13,786 nt of DNA from positions 1 to 13,786 of the forward strand of contig CALCBQ010000045.1 of assembly GCA_937897215.1 (NCBI GenBank). Reading direction: 5' to 3'. Both the position numbers and the translations under genes were made by a program. The notes under the pieces are model-generated. The model saw nothing but the letters and a program-made list of their open reading frames with translations. It did not search any database and was not told where the DNA came from. Of the stretch, positions 5,783-11,833 are shown piece by piece (position 1 is the stretch's first letter; the number at the start of each line of letters is the position of its first letter). This DNA is from an uncultured Clostridia bacterium. Lineage in GTDB: Bacteria > Bacillota > Clostridia > Oscillospirales > Acutalibacteraceae.

Positions 5783-5962
5783 ATGAAAAAACGTTTTGAT
5801 TTTGCTGATAATTTTATTTGTCCGTTATGTTTGAAACATTATAAGAAATCTTGTCCGAATATGATTTCTTGTGCTTGGTTAGGTATAGACAATGAATATT
5901 GTCCATTAATCTATGATGTTGCTATTCATATTGGTTTGTGTGAAAATAATCCGTATAAATAG
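5783..5962 (+). CDS. Small Cys-rich protein (59 aa), possible zinc-binding
   Basis: The translated product has 59 residues with six cysteines, including CPLC (13-16) and further Cys at 24, 30, 40 and 53, which suggests a small metal-binding fold. The family is not recognised. The start is 2 bases after the previous stop; an AAAGGTGA lies 9 or so bases upstream. The gene ends 19 bases before the right attachment repeat and, like the gene before it, has no counterpart in the left element. Genes at this end of inovirus genomes are often accessory (general knowledge); no role can be assigned. Confidence 0.6.
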   Translation: MKKRFDFADNFICPLCLKHYKKSCPNMISCAWLGIDNEYCPLIYDVAIHIGLCENNPYK

Positions 5963-5981
5963 GGGTGTTGAAAAGTTTGTG

Positions 5982-6031
5982 TAATTGTTGACAATGTTGA
6001 AAAGTTGATATATAATTATACAAAATAAATA
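5982..6031 (+). repeat. 50-bp direct repeat, right copy (putative att site)
   Basis: This copy is identical to 393-442. TGTTGAAAA lies inside (5995-6003) and 29 bases upstream (5966-5974), the same spacing as at the left copy. At its right edge the repeat merges into a perfect 10-bp inverted repeat reaching into flanking DNA (6018-6027 with 6030-6039). A 14-bp part of the core, AATTATACAAAATA, recurs at 6056-6069. The recombinase gene begins about 600 bases further on, outside the element. Confidence 0.85.
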
Positions 6032-6591
6032 TTTTGTATCAAATAGGGGAAGATAAATTATACAAAATACGGGAAATATGGTCTTTTTATAGAAAATACA
6101 CCTAATTTAACTGCATTAATACCATCATACTTTTTAATAATACATAGTTATTGTAATTTTCATTTTAATTTAAATTATTTAAAAATATCTAATTATGATT
6201 TATTTGTTTTTTATCAAACCAGTTTTTTACAGCTTTGCTTTTTTTAATTATTTTTTATTCAAAATACAATCCGATAACTTTTTTCTAAATGAACTCTGCA
6301 TCATTTGAAAAATTTCTATCAGATTTTATTTTTAGAAAAATTGCAAAAAACCTTTAATTTTTACAGGTTTTAATGTATCATTTAATTATACTTAACAACA
6401 AATTAACCAACAAACTCAATTAATAAATAAATTACATTTTATGATATGACTACACATTATGAAAAATAATTTTGTAATATTGCTTTTCCTTAATGTCGTT
6501 ATTAGGTCAATTACCTATTAAAATTTAAAATTTATATAATATTAATTATGATTAAGAATTAATTTCTTTTCATTATAAAAAATATTAAATA
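6032..6591. other. AT-rich non-coding region between prophage and xer
   Basis: No convincing gene is seen in these 560 bases on either strand. The left edge holds half of a perfect inverted repeat (6018-6039) and a second copy of the att core (6056-6069). AAAACCT/AGGTTTT (6347-6353 with 6365-6371) can form a hairpin, but without a T-run. TAGGT/ACCTA surrounds CAATT at 6503-6517. A perfect -10-like TATAAT lies at 6535-6540 with only a weak -35 (TTACCT, 6511-6516), a possible xer promoter. If the att site is dif, this region is host DNA flanking it. Confidence 0.5.
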
Positions 6592-6608
6592 TGTGAAACA
6601 GTTTCACA
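6592..6608. promoter_or_regulatory. Perfect 17-bp palindrome upstream of xer
   Basis: TGTGAAACAGTTTCACA is a perfect palindrome around a central A, 17 bases before the xer start codon and directly adjoining its AAAGGTG ribosome binding site. It could be a protein-binding operator or an RNA hairpin limiting translation. No regulator is identified. Confidence 0.5.
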
Positions 6609-6625
6609 AAAGGTGCGTTGTATTT

Positions 6626-7603
6626 ATGAAAAAAATAAATTACATTGGTTTGCCCATTATTATTAAGGATTTTTTGATTTATCTTGATGTTATTAAGAAC
6701 AAATCCACACTGACTATTGATGAATACGCATCAGATTTACGACTTTTCTTTAAATTTCTTAAGTATTATCGTGGGCTTGTCCCCTCTTCTGTTGAGTTTG
6801 AAGAAATTGATATACTTGACATTGACGAGGAGTTTGTTAGAAGCGTTACATTAAATGATGCTTATGCTTTTTTATCTTATTGTAAGAATGAAAGAGATAA
6901 TCAGGAAGCGGCACGAGCAAGAAAAGTTTCTTGTCTTCGCACTTTTTTCAAATACCTCGAAAAGCAAAAACAAATTATTTCCGATAATCCAATGGAAGTA
7001 CTGGACTCCCCACGCCTTAAAAAATCACTTCCTAAATACCTTACATTAGAAGAAAGTATAAAACTATTAAAATCTGTTGATGGAAAGTATAAAGAACGGG
7101 ATTATTGTATCCTTGTATTTTTCTTAAATTGTGGATTGCGTTTATCTGAACTTGTAAGCTTGAATTATAATGATATCCGTGATGACCATACTTTACGAGT
7201 TACCGGTAAAGGTAATAAGGAACGCACGATATACCTTAACGATGCTTGCCTTGATGCCTATGCTCATTATATGGCTGTAAGACCAGTTGATGGAGTTGCT
7301 GCAACAGACAGGAATGCATTGTTTTTAAGTAGCAGAAACAAGCGAATTAGCCCTAAAACTGTTCAGCATATTGTTTATTCATATCTTGAAAAATGTGGTC
7401 TTGAGGGATACTCAGTGCATAAACTACGCCATACTGCTGCAACTCTTATGTATCAGCACGGAAATGTTGATGTATTAGTGCTTAAAGACATTCTTGGCCA
7501 CGAAAATCTTGGCACTACAGAAATATATACTCACATCATTGACGAACAACTAAAAAAAGCATCAGAAGCAAATCCATTAGCTAATATTAAAAGCGATAAT
7601 TAA
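6626..7603 (+). CDS. xer: Xer-type tyrosine recombinase (325 aa)
   Basis: This is a site-specific recombinase that normally resolves chromosome dimers at dif. The N-terminal core-binding (SAM-like) domain covers about 10-115 and the catalytic domain about 135-310. The full catalytic set is present: R172 (CGLRLSELV), K195 (TGKGNKER), H265 and R268 (VHKLRHT), H292 (LGHENLGTT) and the nucleophile Y301 (EIYTHI). The length is slightly above the usual 295-305 of XerC/D. ATG at 6626 is chosen because of AAAGGTG 10 bases upstream; an in-frame GTG at 6593 lacks a ribosome binding site. The gene lies outside the prophage repeats, next to a SpoIIM-like gene as in the spoIIM-xerD neighbourhood of Bacillus, so it is most likely the host Xer. 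It may also integrate the phage. Confidence 0.9.
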   Translation: MKKINYIGLPIIIKDFLIYLDVIKNKSTLTIDEYASDLRLFFKFLKYYRGLVPSSVEFEEIDILDIDEEFVRSVTLNDAYAFLSYCKNERDNQEAARARKVSCLRTFFKYLEKQKQIISDNPMEVLDSPRLKKSLPKYLTLEESIKLLKSVDGKYKERDYCILVFFLNCGLRLSELVSLNYNDIRDDHTLRVTGKGNKERTIYLNDACLDAYAHYMAVRPVDGVAATDRNALFLSSRNKRISPKTVQHIVYSYLEKCGLEGYSVHKLRHTAATLMYQHGNVDVLVLKDILGHENLGTTEIYTHIIDEQLKKASEANPLANIKSDN

Positions 7604-7606
7604 AAT

Positions 7607-7640
7607 AAGAACCAAGTCCACAAAAGGATTTGGTTCTTTT
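7607..7640 (+). terminator. Strong terminator between convergent genes
   Basis: A 13-bp stem with one G-T pair (7607-7619 with 7626-7638) and loop ACAAAA ends in a short T-run on the plus strand. The minus strand also reads into a T-rich stretch. It sits between the ends of xer and the SpoIIM-like gene and may stop transcription from both sides. Confidence 0.85.
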
Positions 7641-7642
7641 AG

Positions 7643-8299
7643 CTATATAATATTCAATTTTGGACCAATAAATGAAATTACTAATGCAGTAATAACAATG
7701 CAAACAACATTAATTACAAATAACAGAAAATACCTTAGCATAAATAACCGAATAGAAATATTATCTGTAGAGTTTTTGCCGCATAGGCATTTAAATATAT
7801 ATTGGCTCATATACACATTTTCATTAGAAGCAAAAATCAACGATGTCGTTGTAATAGTAAAACACGGATACAATAATAACAAACAGAAAAATACACCTTT
7901 CAATTCATATTCAGTATACAAATAACTACTTAAGAAACCTATGTATATACATTTAACCATTGGAGATATAAACGATAGCGTCGAACCAATAAAACTTGTT
8001 CCAATAAAAAAACTGATAAATAAAAATATGCAATCGAATTTTAATAAATGTGTAACAACAGATTCAAAATTACCGCTATTTAAAATATGAAAGTTAGTAG
8101 TAATAATCTCTGAAAGATTTGTGTCATTCATTAATCTGAAGCAGATTGCGCCTAAAAGTATTCCACTGATTGATAATAGTAAAAATATGATTTTGTACTT
8201 TTCTTCATTAAAATTATTAAATTTTATATTGTTTTTATCTTTATGTTGCTTTGGTGTTTTAGCATAATGTTTTCTTCTTAAACTTATTACTTTTGTCAT
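7643..8299 (-). CDS. SpoIIM-like integral membrane protein (218 aa)
   Basis: A basic cytoplasmic N-terminus (1-33) is followed by about five membrane helices (near 34-55, 87-110, 112-135, 136-158 and 190-214). The loop between the first two helices is about 30 residues. The topology and the stretch FIGTSFIGSTLSF...GFLSSYLY...GVFFCLLLLYP resemble stage II sporulation protein M, which works with SpoIID and SpoIIP in peptidoglycan degradation during engulfment. In Bacillus spoIIM lies close to xerD, as here, which supports the call. The sequence is diverged, so a distant DUF95-type membrane protein is the alternative. Start ATG 8299 has AAAGGA 8 bases upstream. The gene begins 17 bases after the TIGR04086-like gene ends, so they are probably co-transcribed. 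Confidence 0.55.
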   Translation of the reverse strand: MTKVISLRRKHYAKTPKQHKDKNNIKFNNFNEEKYKIIFLLLSISGILLGAICFRLMNDTNLSEIITTNFHILNSGNFESVVTHLLKFDCIFLFISFFIGTSFIGSTLSFISPMVKCIYIGFLSSYLYTEYELKGVFFCLLLLYPCFTITTTSLIFASNENVYMSQYIFKCLCGKNSTDNISIRLFMLRYFLLFVINVVCIVITALVISFIGPKLNII

Positions 8300-8316
8300 A
8301 ATTAAATCCTTTATAA

Positions 8317-8730
8317 TTATTTTCTACGCTTTGTATTTGCACTGATAATTCCACCGATAACCGAACAAACTATTATAACTATATACAACAGTATAGTTTT
8401 AGAACTCAACTGTCCGTGAGAAAAAATGAGCATAAGAACAGTAATTCCAAAACCATATGGAATTGACGATATTAAACCGGAAACAAAGCCTTTTAATTTA
8501 CACATTTTCGATGCTATAAATCCAACAATAATTGCACCAATCATTACACAACCGAGAAAGTATGCAGGTAAAGTATTACTCATTACTGCAGATTTCGAAA
8601 TAATGGCAGACATAAACAACGTTAATATGATAACTAAAATTAAACCGATTAAACTTGATATACAGATTCCAACTATATTTTTAGCCATAATCGGCATATC
8701 ATTTTTTCTCTTAATAGCTTTTTTACGCAT
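8317..8730 (-). CDS. TIGR04086/YrzE-like four-helix membrane protein (137 aa)
   Basis: A basic start (MRKKAIKRKN) is followed by four membrane helices (about 17-44, 54-74, 84-105 and 112-131) and a basic end (NTKRRK). In Firmicutes a small family of such proteins (TIGR04086, YrzE in B. subtilis) is encoded beside yajC, and gene order here is the same. Its function is not known. ATG 8730 is chosen because GAGGG lies 9 bases upstream; a longer reading to 8958 would overlap yajC and adds only basic, low-complexity residues. The ribosome binding site lies inside the descending arm of a terminator-like hairpin, so translation or transcription may be restrained. Confidence 0.75.
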   Translation of the reverse strand: MRKKAIKRKNDMPIMAKNIVGICISSLIGLILVIILTLFMSAIISKSAVMSNTLPAYFLGCVMIGAIIVGFIASKMCKLKGFVSGLISSIPYGFGITVLMLIFSHGQLSSKTILLYIVIIVCSVIGGIISANTKRRK

Positions 8731-8767
8731 AAAAAAATCCCTCACATTCAATAATGAATATGAGGGA
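8731..8767 (-). terminator. Terminator-like hairpin covering the next gene's ribosome binding site
   Basis: On the minus strand a stem of 7 + 5 bp with one mismatch (8767-8755 with 8750-8738) and loop TTAT is followed by seven T, and the start codon of the next gene begins directly after the T-run. The descending arm contains the GAGGG ribosome binding site. It would end most yajC transcripts and could hide the start of the TIGR04086-like gene. Confidence 0.75.
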
Positions 8768-8788
8768 AAACTATTATTTATGATTAAA

Positions 8789-9202
8789 TTATTCTTCGTC
8801 TTTCTTAGACTTTTTGCTTTTCTTTTCAGCAATTGCAGCCTTTGCAGCTTCACGCTCTGCCTGAATCTTTTCATTAGCAGTGTGATTTGTCTGAATAGCA
8901 TATTTCTTGAACTTAATTTTAACTCTGTCTGAACCTGTTTCAAGAACGATTGTATCATCTTTAACTGCTACAACTCTACCGCAAATGCCACCGATTGTTG
9001 TAATTTCATCGCCAATCTGTGTATTTTCACGAAGTTCCTGTTCCATTTTCTGCTGTTTTTTCTGTGGTCTGATTGTGAAGAAATACATTGCAGCAAAAAG
9101 AACAGCCATCATAATAATCATTGAGAATGAACCACTCTGTGCACCGCCTTCAGCACTTGCACCAGCGCCACCCATCATAGCAAATGTTAAAAAGTTTGTC
9201 AT
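8789..9202 (-). CDS. yajC: Preprotein translocase subunit YajC (137 aa)
   Basis: YajC is a small membrane partner of the Sec translocon (with SecDF). The signature is clear: a Gly/Ala-rich N-terminus, one membrane helix (about 27-43, SMIIMMAVLFAAMYFFTI), then RPQKKQQK (45-52) and the conserved IGDEITTIGGICGRVVAV (63-80) and DRVKIKFKKYAI beta region. The tail is a long Lys/Ala/Glu-rich segment (110-137), which makes the protein longer than the usual 85-110 residues. Start ATG 9202 has GGAGG 8 bases upstream. It follows queA and tgt, the common bacterial order, but also has its own promoter at 9245-9273. Confidence 0.95.
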   Translation of the reverse strand: MTNFLTFAMMGGAGASAEGGAQSGSFSMIIMMAVLFAAMYFFTIRPQKKQQKMEQELRENTQIGDEITTIGGICGRVVAVKDDTIVLETGSDRVKIKFKKYAIQTNHTANEKIQAEREAAKAAIAEKKSKKSKKDEE

Positions 9203-9244
9203 TTTTAATATCCTCCAAATAATGAATTAAATGTCAACTTGCAT

Positions 9245-9273
9245 ATTATACATAATAATTTTGTGTTTTGCAA
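9245..9273 (-). promoter_or_regulatory. Sigma-A type promoter for yajC, flanked by inverted repeat
   Basis: On the minus strand, TTGCAA (9273-9268) and TATAAT (9250-9245) are spaced by 17 bases, with yajC starting about 43 bases downstream. A perfect 7-bp inverted repeat ACTTGCA/TGCAAGT (9237-9243 and 9269-9275) brackets the promoter and overlaps the -35 box, suggesting a possible regulator site. Confidence 0.7.
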
Positions 9274-9309
9274 GTCATTTTGTAAAATTTACAAGTAATT
9301 AAAATTTAA

Positions 9310-10440
9310 CTAAATTCGAGTATCTAACCTATCAACATACTTGTTATAAAATTCTTCAAAAGTATCATTATCAAGCGATTCACGAATTTTTGTCATAAGA
9401 TTATTATAGAAATATAAATTATGCATTACGCAAAGTCGCATAGCTAACATTTCCTGCGCTTTGAATAAATGTCTGATATAAGCTCTTGAGTGCTTTTGAC
9501 AAGTTGGGCAATTACATTCAGGGTCTATTGGTAAATCGTCTTTCTCATATTTTTTATTATTGATATTAATAATACCTGCATTGGTAAAGAGATGACCATG
9601 ACGCGCATTCCTACTTGGCATAACACAATCAAAAAGGTCCACTCCCCTTTTAACCGCCTCCAAAATATTACCTGGTGTACCAACACCCATCAGGTATCTA
9701 ATTTTGTCAGCAGGCATATGTGGTTCAACTGCAGAAATTATACGATACATATCTTCTTTTGGCTCGCCAACTGCAAGTCCACCAATTGCATAACCGTCAA
9801 GGTCAAGTTTTGCGATTTCTTTCATATGTTCAACTCGTAAATCGTCAAAAGTACAGCCCTGATTAATGCCAAAAAGCAATTGATTTTTATTAATTGTATC
9901 AGGTAAAGAATTAAGACGTTCCATTTCTGCTTTGCAGCGGACTAGCCATCTTGTTGTTCTTTCACAAGATTGTTTTGAATACTCATATTTTGCAGGGTTT
10001 TCAACACACTCATCAAATGCCATAGCAATAGTTGAACCAAGATTTGATTGAATTTGCATACTTTCTTCAGGGCCCATAAAAATTTTATGACCATCAATAT
10101 GTGATGAAAAATATACGCCCTCTTCTTTAATTTTGCGAAGTGAAGCAAGTGAAAATACTTGAAATCCACCACTGTCAGTAAGTATAGGACCATTCCAACC
10201 TGTAAACTTATGAAGTCCACCCATTTCTTTTACAAGTGTATCAGTAGGTCTTAAATGTAAATGATAAGTATTGCACAACTGCACTTGACAATTTATATCT
10301 TTTAAGTCATAAGCAGAAACACCGCCCTTAATTGCACCTTGAGTTGCAACATTCATAAAAGCAGGAGTTTGAACAGTACCGTGTACGGTGTGAAATTCTC
10401 CTCTACGCGCATTTCCGCATTTTTTAATAAGTTTATACAT
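9310..10440 (-). CDS. tgt: tRNA-guanine transglycosylase (376 aa)
   Basis: This enzyme exchanges guanine-34 for preQ1 in the anticodon of tRNAs for Asp, Asn, His and Tyr, a step in queuosine synthesis. Visible signatures are LTDSGGFQVFSL (87-98, with D89), the substrate-binding GLAVGEP (221-227), the nucleophile region DLFDCVMPSRNARHG (268-282, D271) and the zinc site C309, C311, C314 and H340. The length is normal for the family. Start ATG 10440 has AAGGAG 6 bases upstream, which overlaps the end of queA, so the two genes are tightly coupled. The next enzyme of the pathway, QueA, is encoded just before it. Confidence 0.98.
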   Translation of the reverse strand: MYKLIKKCGNARRGEFHTVHGTVQTPAFMNVATQGAIKGGVSAYDLKDINCQVQLCNTYHLHLRPTDTLVKEMGGLHKFTGWNGPILTDSGGFQVFSLASLRKIKEEGVYFSSHIDGHKIFMGPEESMQIQSNLGSTIAMAFDECVENPAKYEYSKQSCERTTRWLVRCKAEMERLNSLPDTINKNQLLFGINQGCTFDDLRVEHMKEIAKLDLDGYAIGGLAVGEPKEDMYRIISAVEPHMPADKIRYLMGVGTPGNILEAVKRGVDLFDCVMPSRNARHGHLFTNAGIININNKKYEKDDLPIDPECNCPTCQKHSRAYIRHLFKAQEMLAMRLCVMHNLYFYNNLMTKIRESLDNDTFEEFYNKYVDRLDTRI

Positions 10441-10449
10441 AATTACTCC

Positions 10450-11478
10450 TTAATAAATAAACATACAATCGCCAAAACTAAAGAATCTGTACTTTTCATC
10501 AACTGCTGTTTTATATGCATTTAATACTTTTTCTCTATCATATAATGCAGATACGAGCATTATAAGTGTACTTTCAGGTAAATGAAAATTTGTGAGTAGT
10601 GCATCAACGCATTTAAATTTATACCCCGGATAAATAAAAATACTTGTCCAATCATCAAACTCTTTCATTTCACCCTGACTTTGCATTACACTTTCAAGTG
10701 TTCTGCAACAAGTAGTGCCAACACCAACAACTCTGCCACCATTTTTCTTGGTTTCATTGATTAAATCAGCAGTTTCTTTTGGAATATGATAATGCTCGGA
10801 GTGCATCTCATGGTCTTCAATATTTTCTGCCTTAACTGGTCTGAATGTACCAATTCCCACATGCAAAGTAACATAGCCGATTTTAATGCCTTTATCTTGT
10901 ATTTTTTGCATTATTTCGTCAGTAAAGTGAAGTCCCGCTGTTGGTGCTGCCGCAGACCCCAACTCTTTCGAATAAACTGTTTGATAACGCTCTTTATCTT
11001 CAAGTTTTTCTGTAATATAATGGGGTAATGGCATTTCGCCGACTTTATCTAAAACTTCATATATATTTGAAGCGTCATAACTGAATTTTGCTATTCTGTT
11101 ACCATTTTCAAGCACTTCTTCAATTTTACAAGAAAGAATACCGTCGCCAAATGAAAATTCTGTATCAACTTTTGCTCTTTTACCTGGTCCTGTAATAGTT
11201 TCCCAACGGTCATTACCAAGATTATTAAGAAGCAAAAATTCAACAACAGCACCAGTATCTTTTTTTACACCGTACATTCTTGCAGGAAGTACACGCGTAT
11301 TATTAAGAATCAAGCAATCTCCCGGATTAAGATAATCAACAAAATCATAAAAATGTTTGTGTTCAATAGTATCGTCTTTTCTTGATAAAACCATCATTTT
11401 TGAGTGGTCTCTCGGCTCAATAGGTGTTTGAGCTATCAATTCTTTGGGCAAATCGTAGTAAAAATCTGATTTTTTCAT
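10450..11478 (-). CDS. queA: S-adenosylmethionine:tRNA ribosyltransferase-isomerase (342 aa)
   Basis: QueA adds a ribosyl group from SAM to preQ1 in tRNA to form epoxyqueuosine. The N-terminus is typical (SDFYYDLPKELIAQTPIEPRDHSKMMVLSR), and the family blocks NNTRVLPAR, GPGKRAK, YQTVY, GSAAAPTAGLHFT, HVGIGTFRPV and NFHLPESTLIMLVSA are all present. Start ATG 11478 is chosen because GGAG lies 7 bases upstream and the protein then begins at the usual place. An in-frame ATG at 11598 would add 40 unrelated residues and run into the lysine riboswitch on the other strand. It is first in the queA-tgt pair; its own promoter was not clearly found. Confidence 0.98.
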   Translation of the reverse strand: MKKSDFYYDLPKELIAQTPIEPRDHSKMMVLSRKDDTIEHKHFYDFVDYLNPGDCLILNNTRVLPARMYGVKKDTGAVVEFLLLNNLGNDRWETITGPGKRAKVDTEFSFGDGILSCKIEEVLENGNRIAKFSYDASNIYEVLDKVGEMPLPHYITEKLEDKERYQTVYSKELGSAAAPTAGLHFTDEIMQKIQDKGIKIGYVTLHVGIGTFRPVKAENIEDHEMHSEHYHIPKETADLINETKKNGGRVVGVGTTCCRTLESVMQSQGEMKEFDDWTSIFIYPGYKFKCVDALLTNFHLPESTLIMLVSALYDREKVLNAYKTAVDEKYRFFSFGDCMFIY

Positions 11479-11517
11479 AGTGTTTCTCCGTAAAAATATA
11501 GAAAATCGTAAAAATGT

Positions 11518-11546
11518 TTGACACAAGCCCTTTATAATGGTATCAT
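11518..11546 (+). promoter_or_regulatory. Promoter of the lysine-riboswitch asd-dapA operon
   Basis: A perfect -35 box TTGACA (11518-11523) and -10 box TATCAT (11541-11546) are separated by 17 bases. Transcription would start near 11553, just at the 5' edge of the riboswitch. Confidence 0.75.
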
Positions 11547-11549
11547 ATT

Positions 11550-11723
11550 TACGCGATTGAGGCGCAACAAAAATCAGTACCGTTTTTGAAACTCCCAAGA
11601 GTTTTTGATAAAACGCGAAAGGGTTTGTTGCCGAAGAAAAAACAGGGCTTGGGATTTGGTTTTTCTGGTTGTATTATTAACAGTAATATGACTGTCATCA
11701 TTTATTGATGGAGTGCTTTCGTA
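11550..11723 (+). promoter_or_regulatory. Lysine riboswitch (L-box)
   Basis: The conserved blocks of the lysine riboswitch occur in order: GAGGCGC (11559), AGTA (11576), GAAAGGG (11617), TTGCCGAAG (11628), CTGG (11665), GACTGTCA (11690) and GGAGTGCT (11710). Stems agree: GCAACAAA/TTTGTTGC (11564-11571 with 11624-11631), CGTTTT/AAAACG (11581 and 11610), AAACTC/GAGTTT (11589 and 11599) and CATCA/TGATG (11696 and 11706). TACG/CGTA may close the outer stem. When lysine is bound, the downstream terminator is expected to form, lowering asd-dapA expression. Confidence 0.93.
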
Positions 11724-11758
11724 TTATGACATTTGTTTGTAATACTTTGTATTTTTAT

Positions 11759-11792
11759 TCAGTAATGGTGGCATAATCATTACTGATTTTTT
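11759..11792 (+). terminator. Riboswitch-controlled terminator
   Basis: A perfect 9-bp stem TCAGTAATG/CATTACTGA (11759-11767 with 11778-11786) with a 10-base loop is followed by six T. It lies between the lysine-binding domain and the asd start and is the likely expression platform of the riboswitch. Confidence 0.88.
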
Positions 11793-11833
11793 ATAACGAA
11801 TGATATAATATCATTATTTGGAGGTAATTTCAA

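Larger units (their letters stand above)
393..6031 (+). mobile_element. Inovirus-like (filamentous phage) prophage, 5589-bp unit
   Basis: The element is bounded by perfect 50-bp direct repeats. Its gene order is typical of filamentous phages: repressor, small ssDNA-binding-like protein, 68-residue major-coat-like protein, terminator, Zot/pI-like ATPase, small membrane proteins, large signal-peptide protein with a C-terminal membrane segment, and HUH Rep. A unit of 5.6 kb is a normal inovirus genome size. There is no secretin, no tail or head gene and no integrase inside the repeats. All structural genes share one strand and are tightly packed with TAATG or ATGA overlaps. The identification rests on gene order and motifs; no database comparison was made. 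Confidence 0.85.

Noticed and set aside
6626..7603. Reading the tyrosine recombinase as the prophage integrase
   Set aside because: It lies outside the 50-bp repeats that bound the element, is full length with Xer-like features, and sits next to a SpoIIM-like gene as in a known host gene neighbourhood.
8426..8932. Plus-strand reading frame opposite the membrane protein and yajC
   Set aside because: It is antisense to two well-supported genes and lacks recognisable features.
8731..8958. Long form of the TIGR04086-like protein overlapping yajC
   Set aside because: The extra residues are a basic shadow of the yajC tail, and the ATG at 8730 has its own ribosome binding site.
11479..11598. N-terminal extension of queA by 40 codons
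   Set aside because: The extension is not QueA-like, overlaps the lysine riboswitch on the opposite strand, and the shorter start has a proper ribosome binding site.
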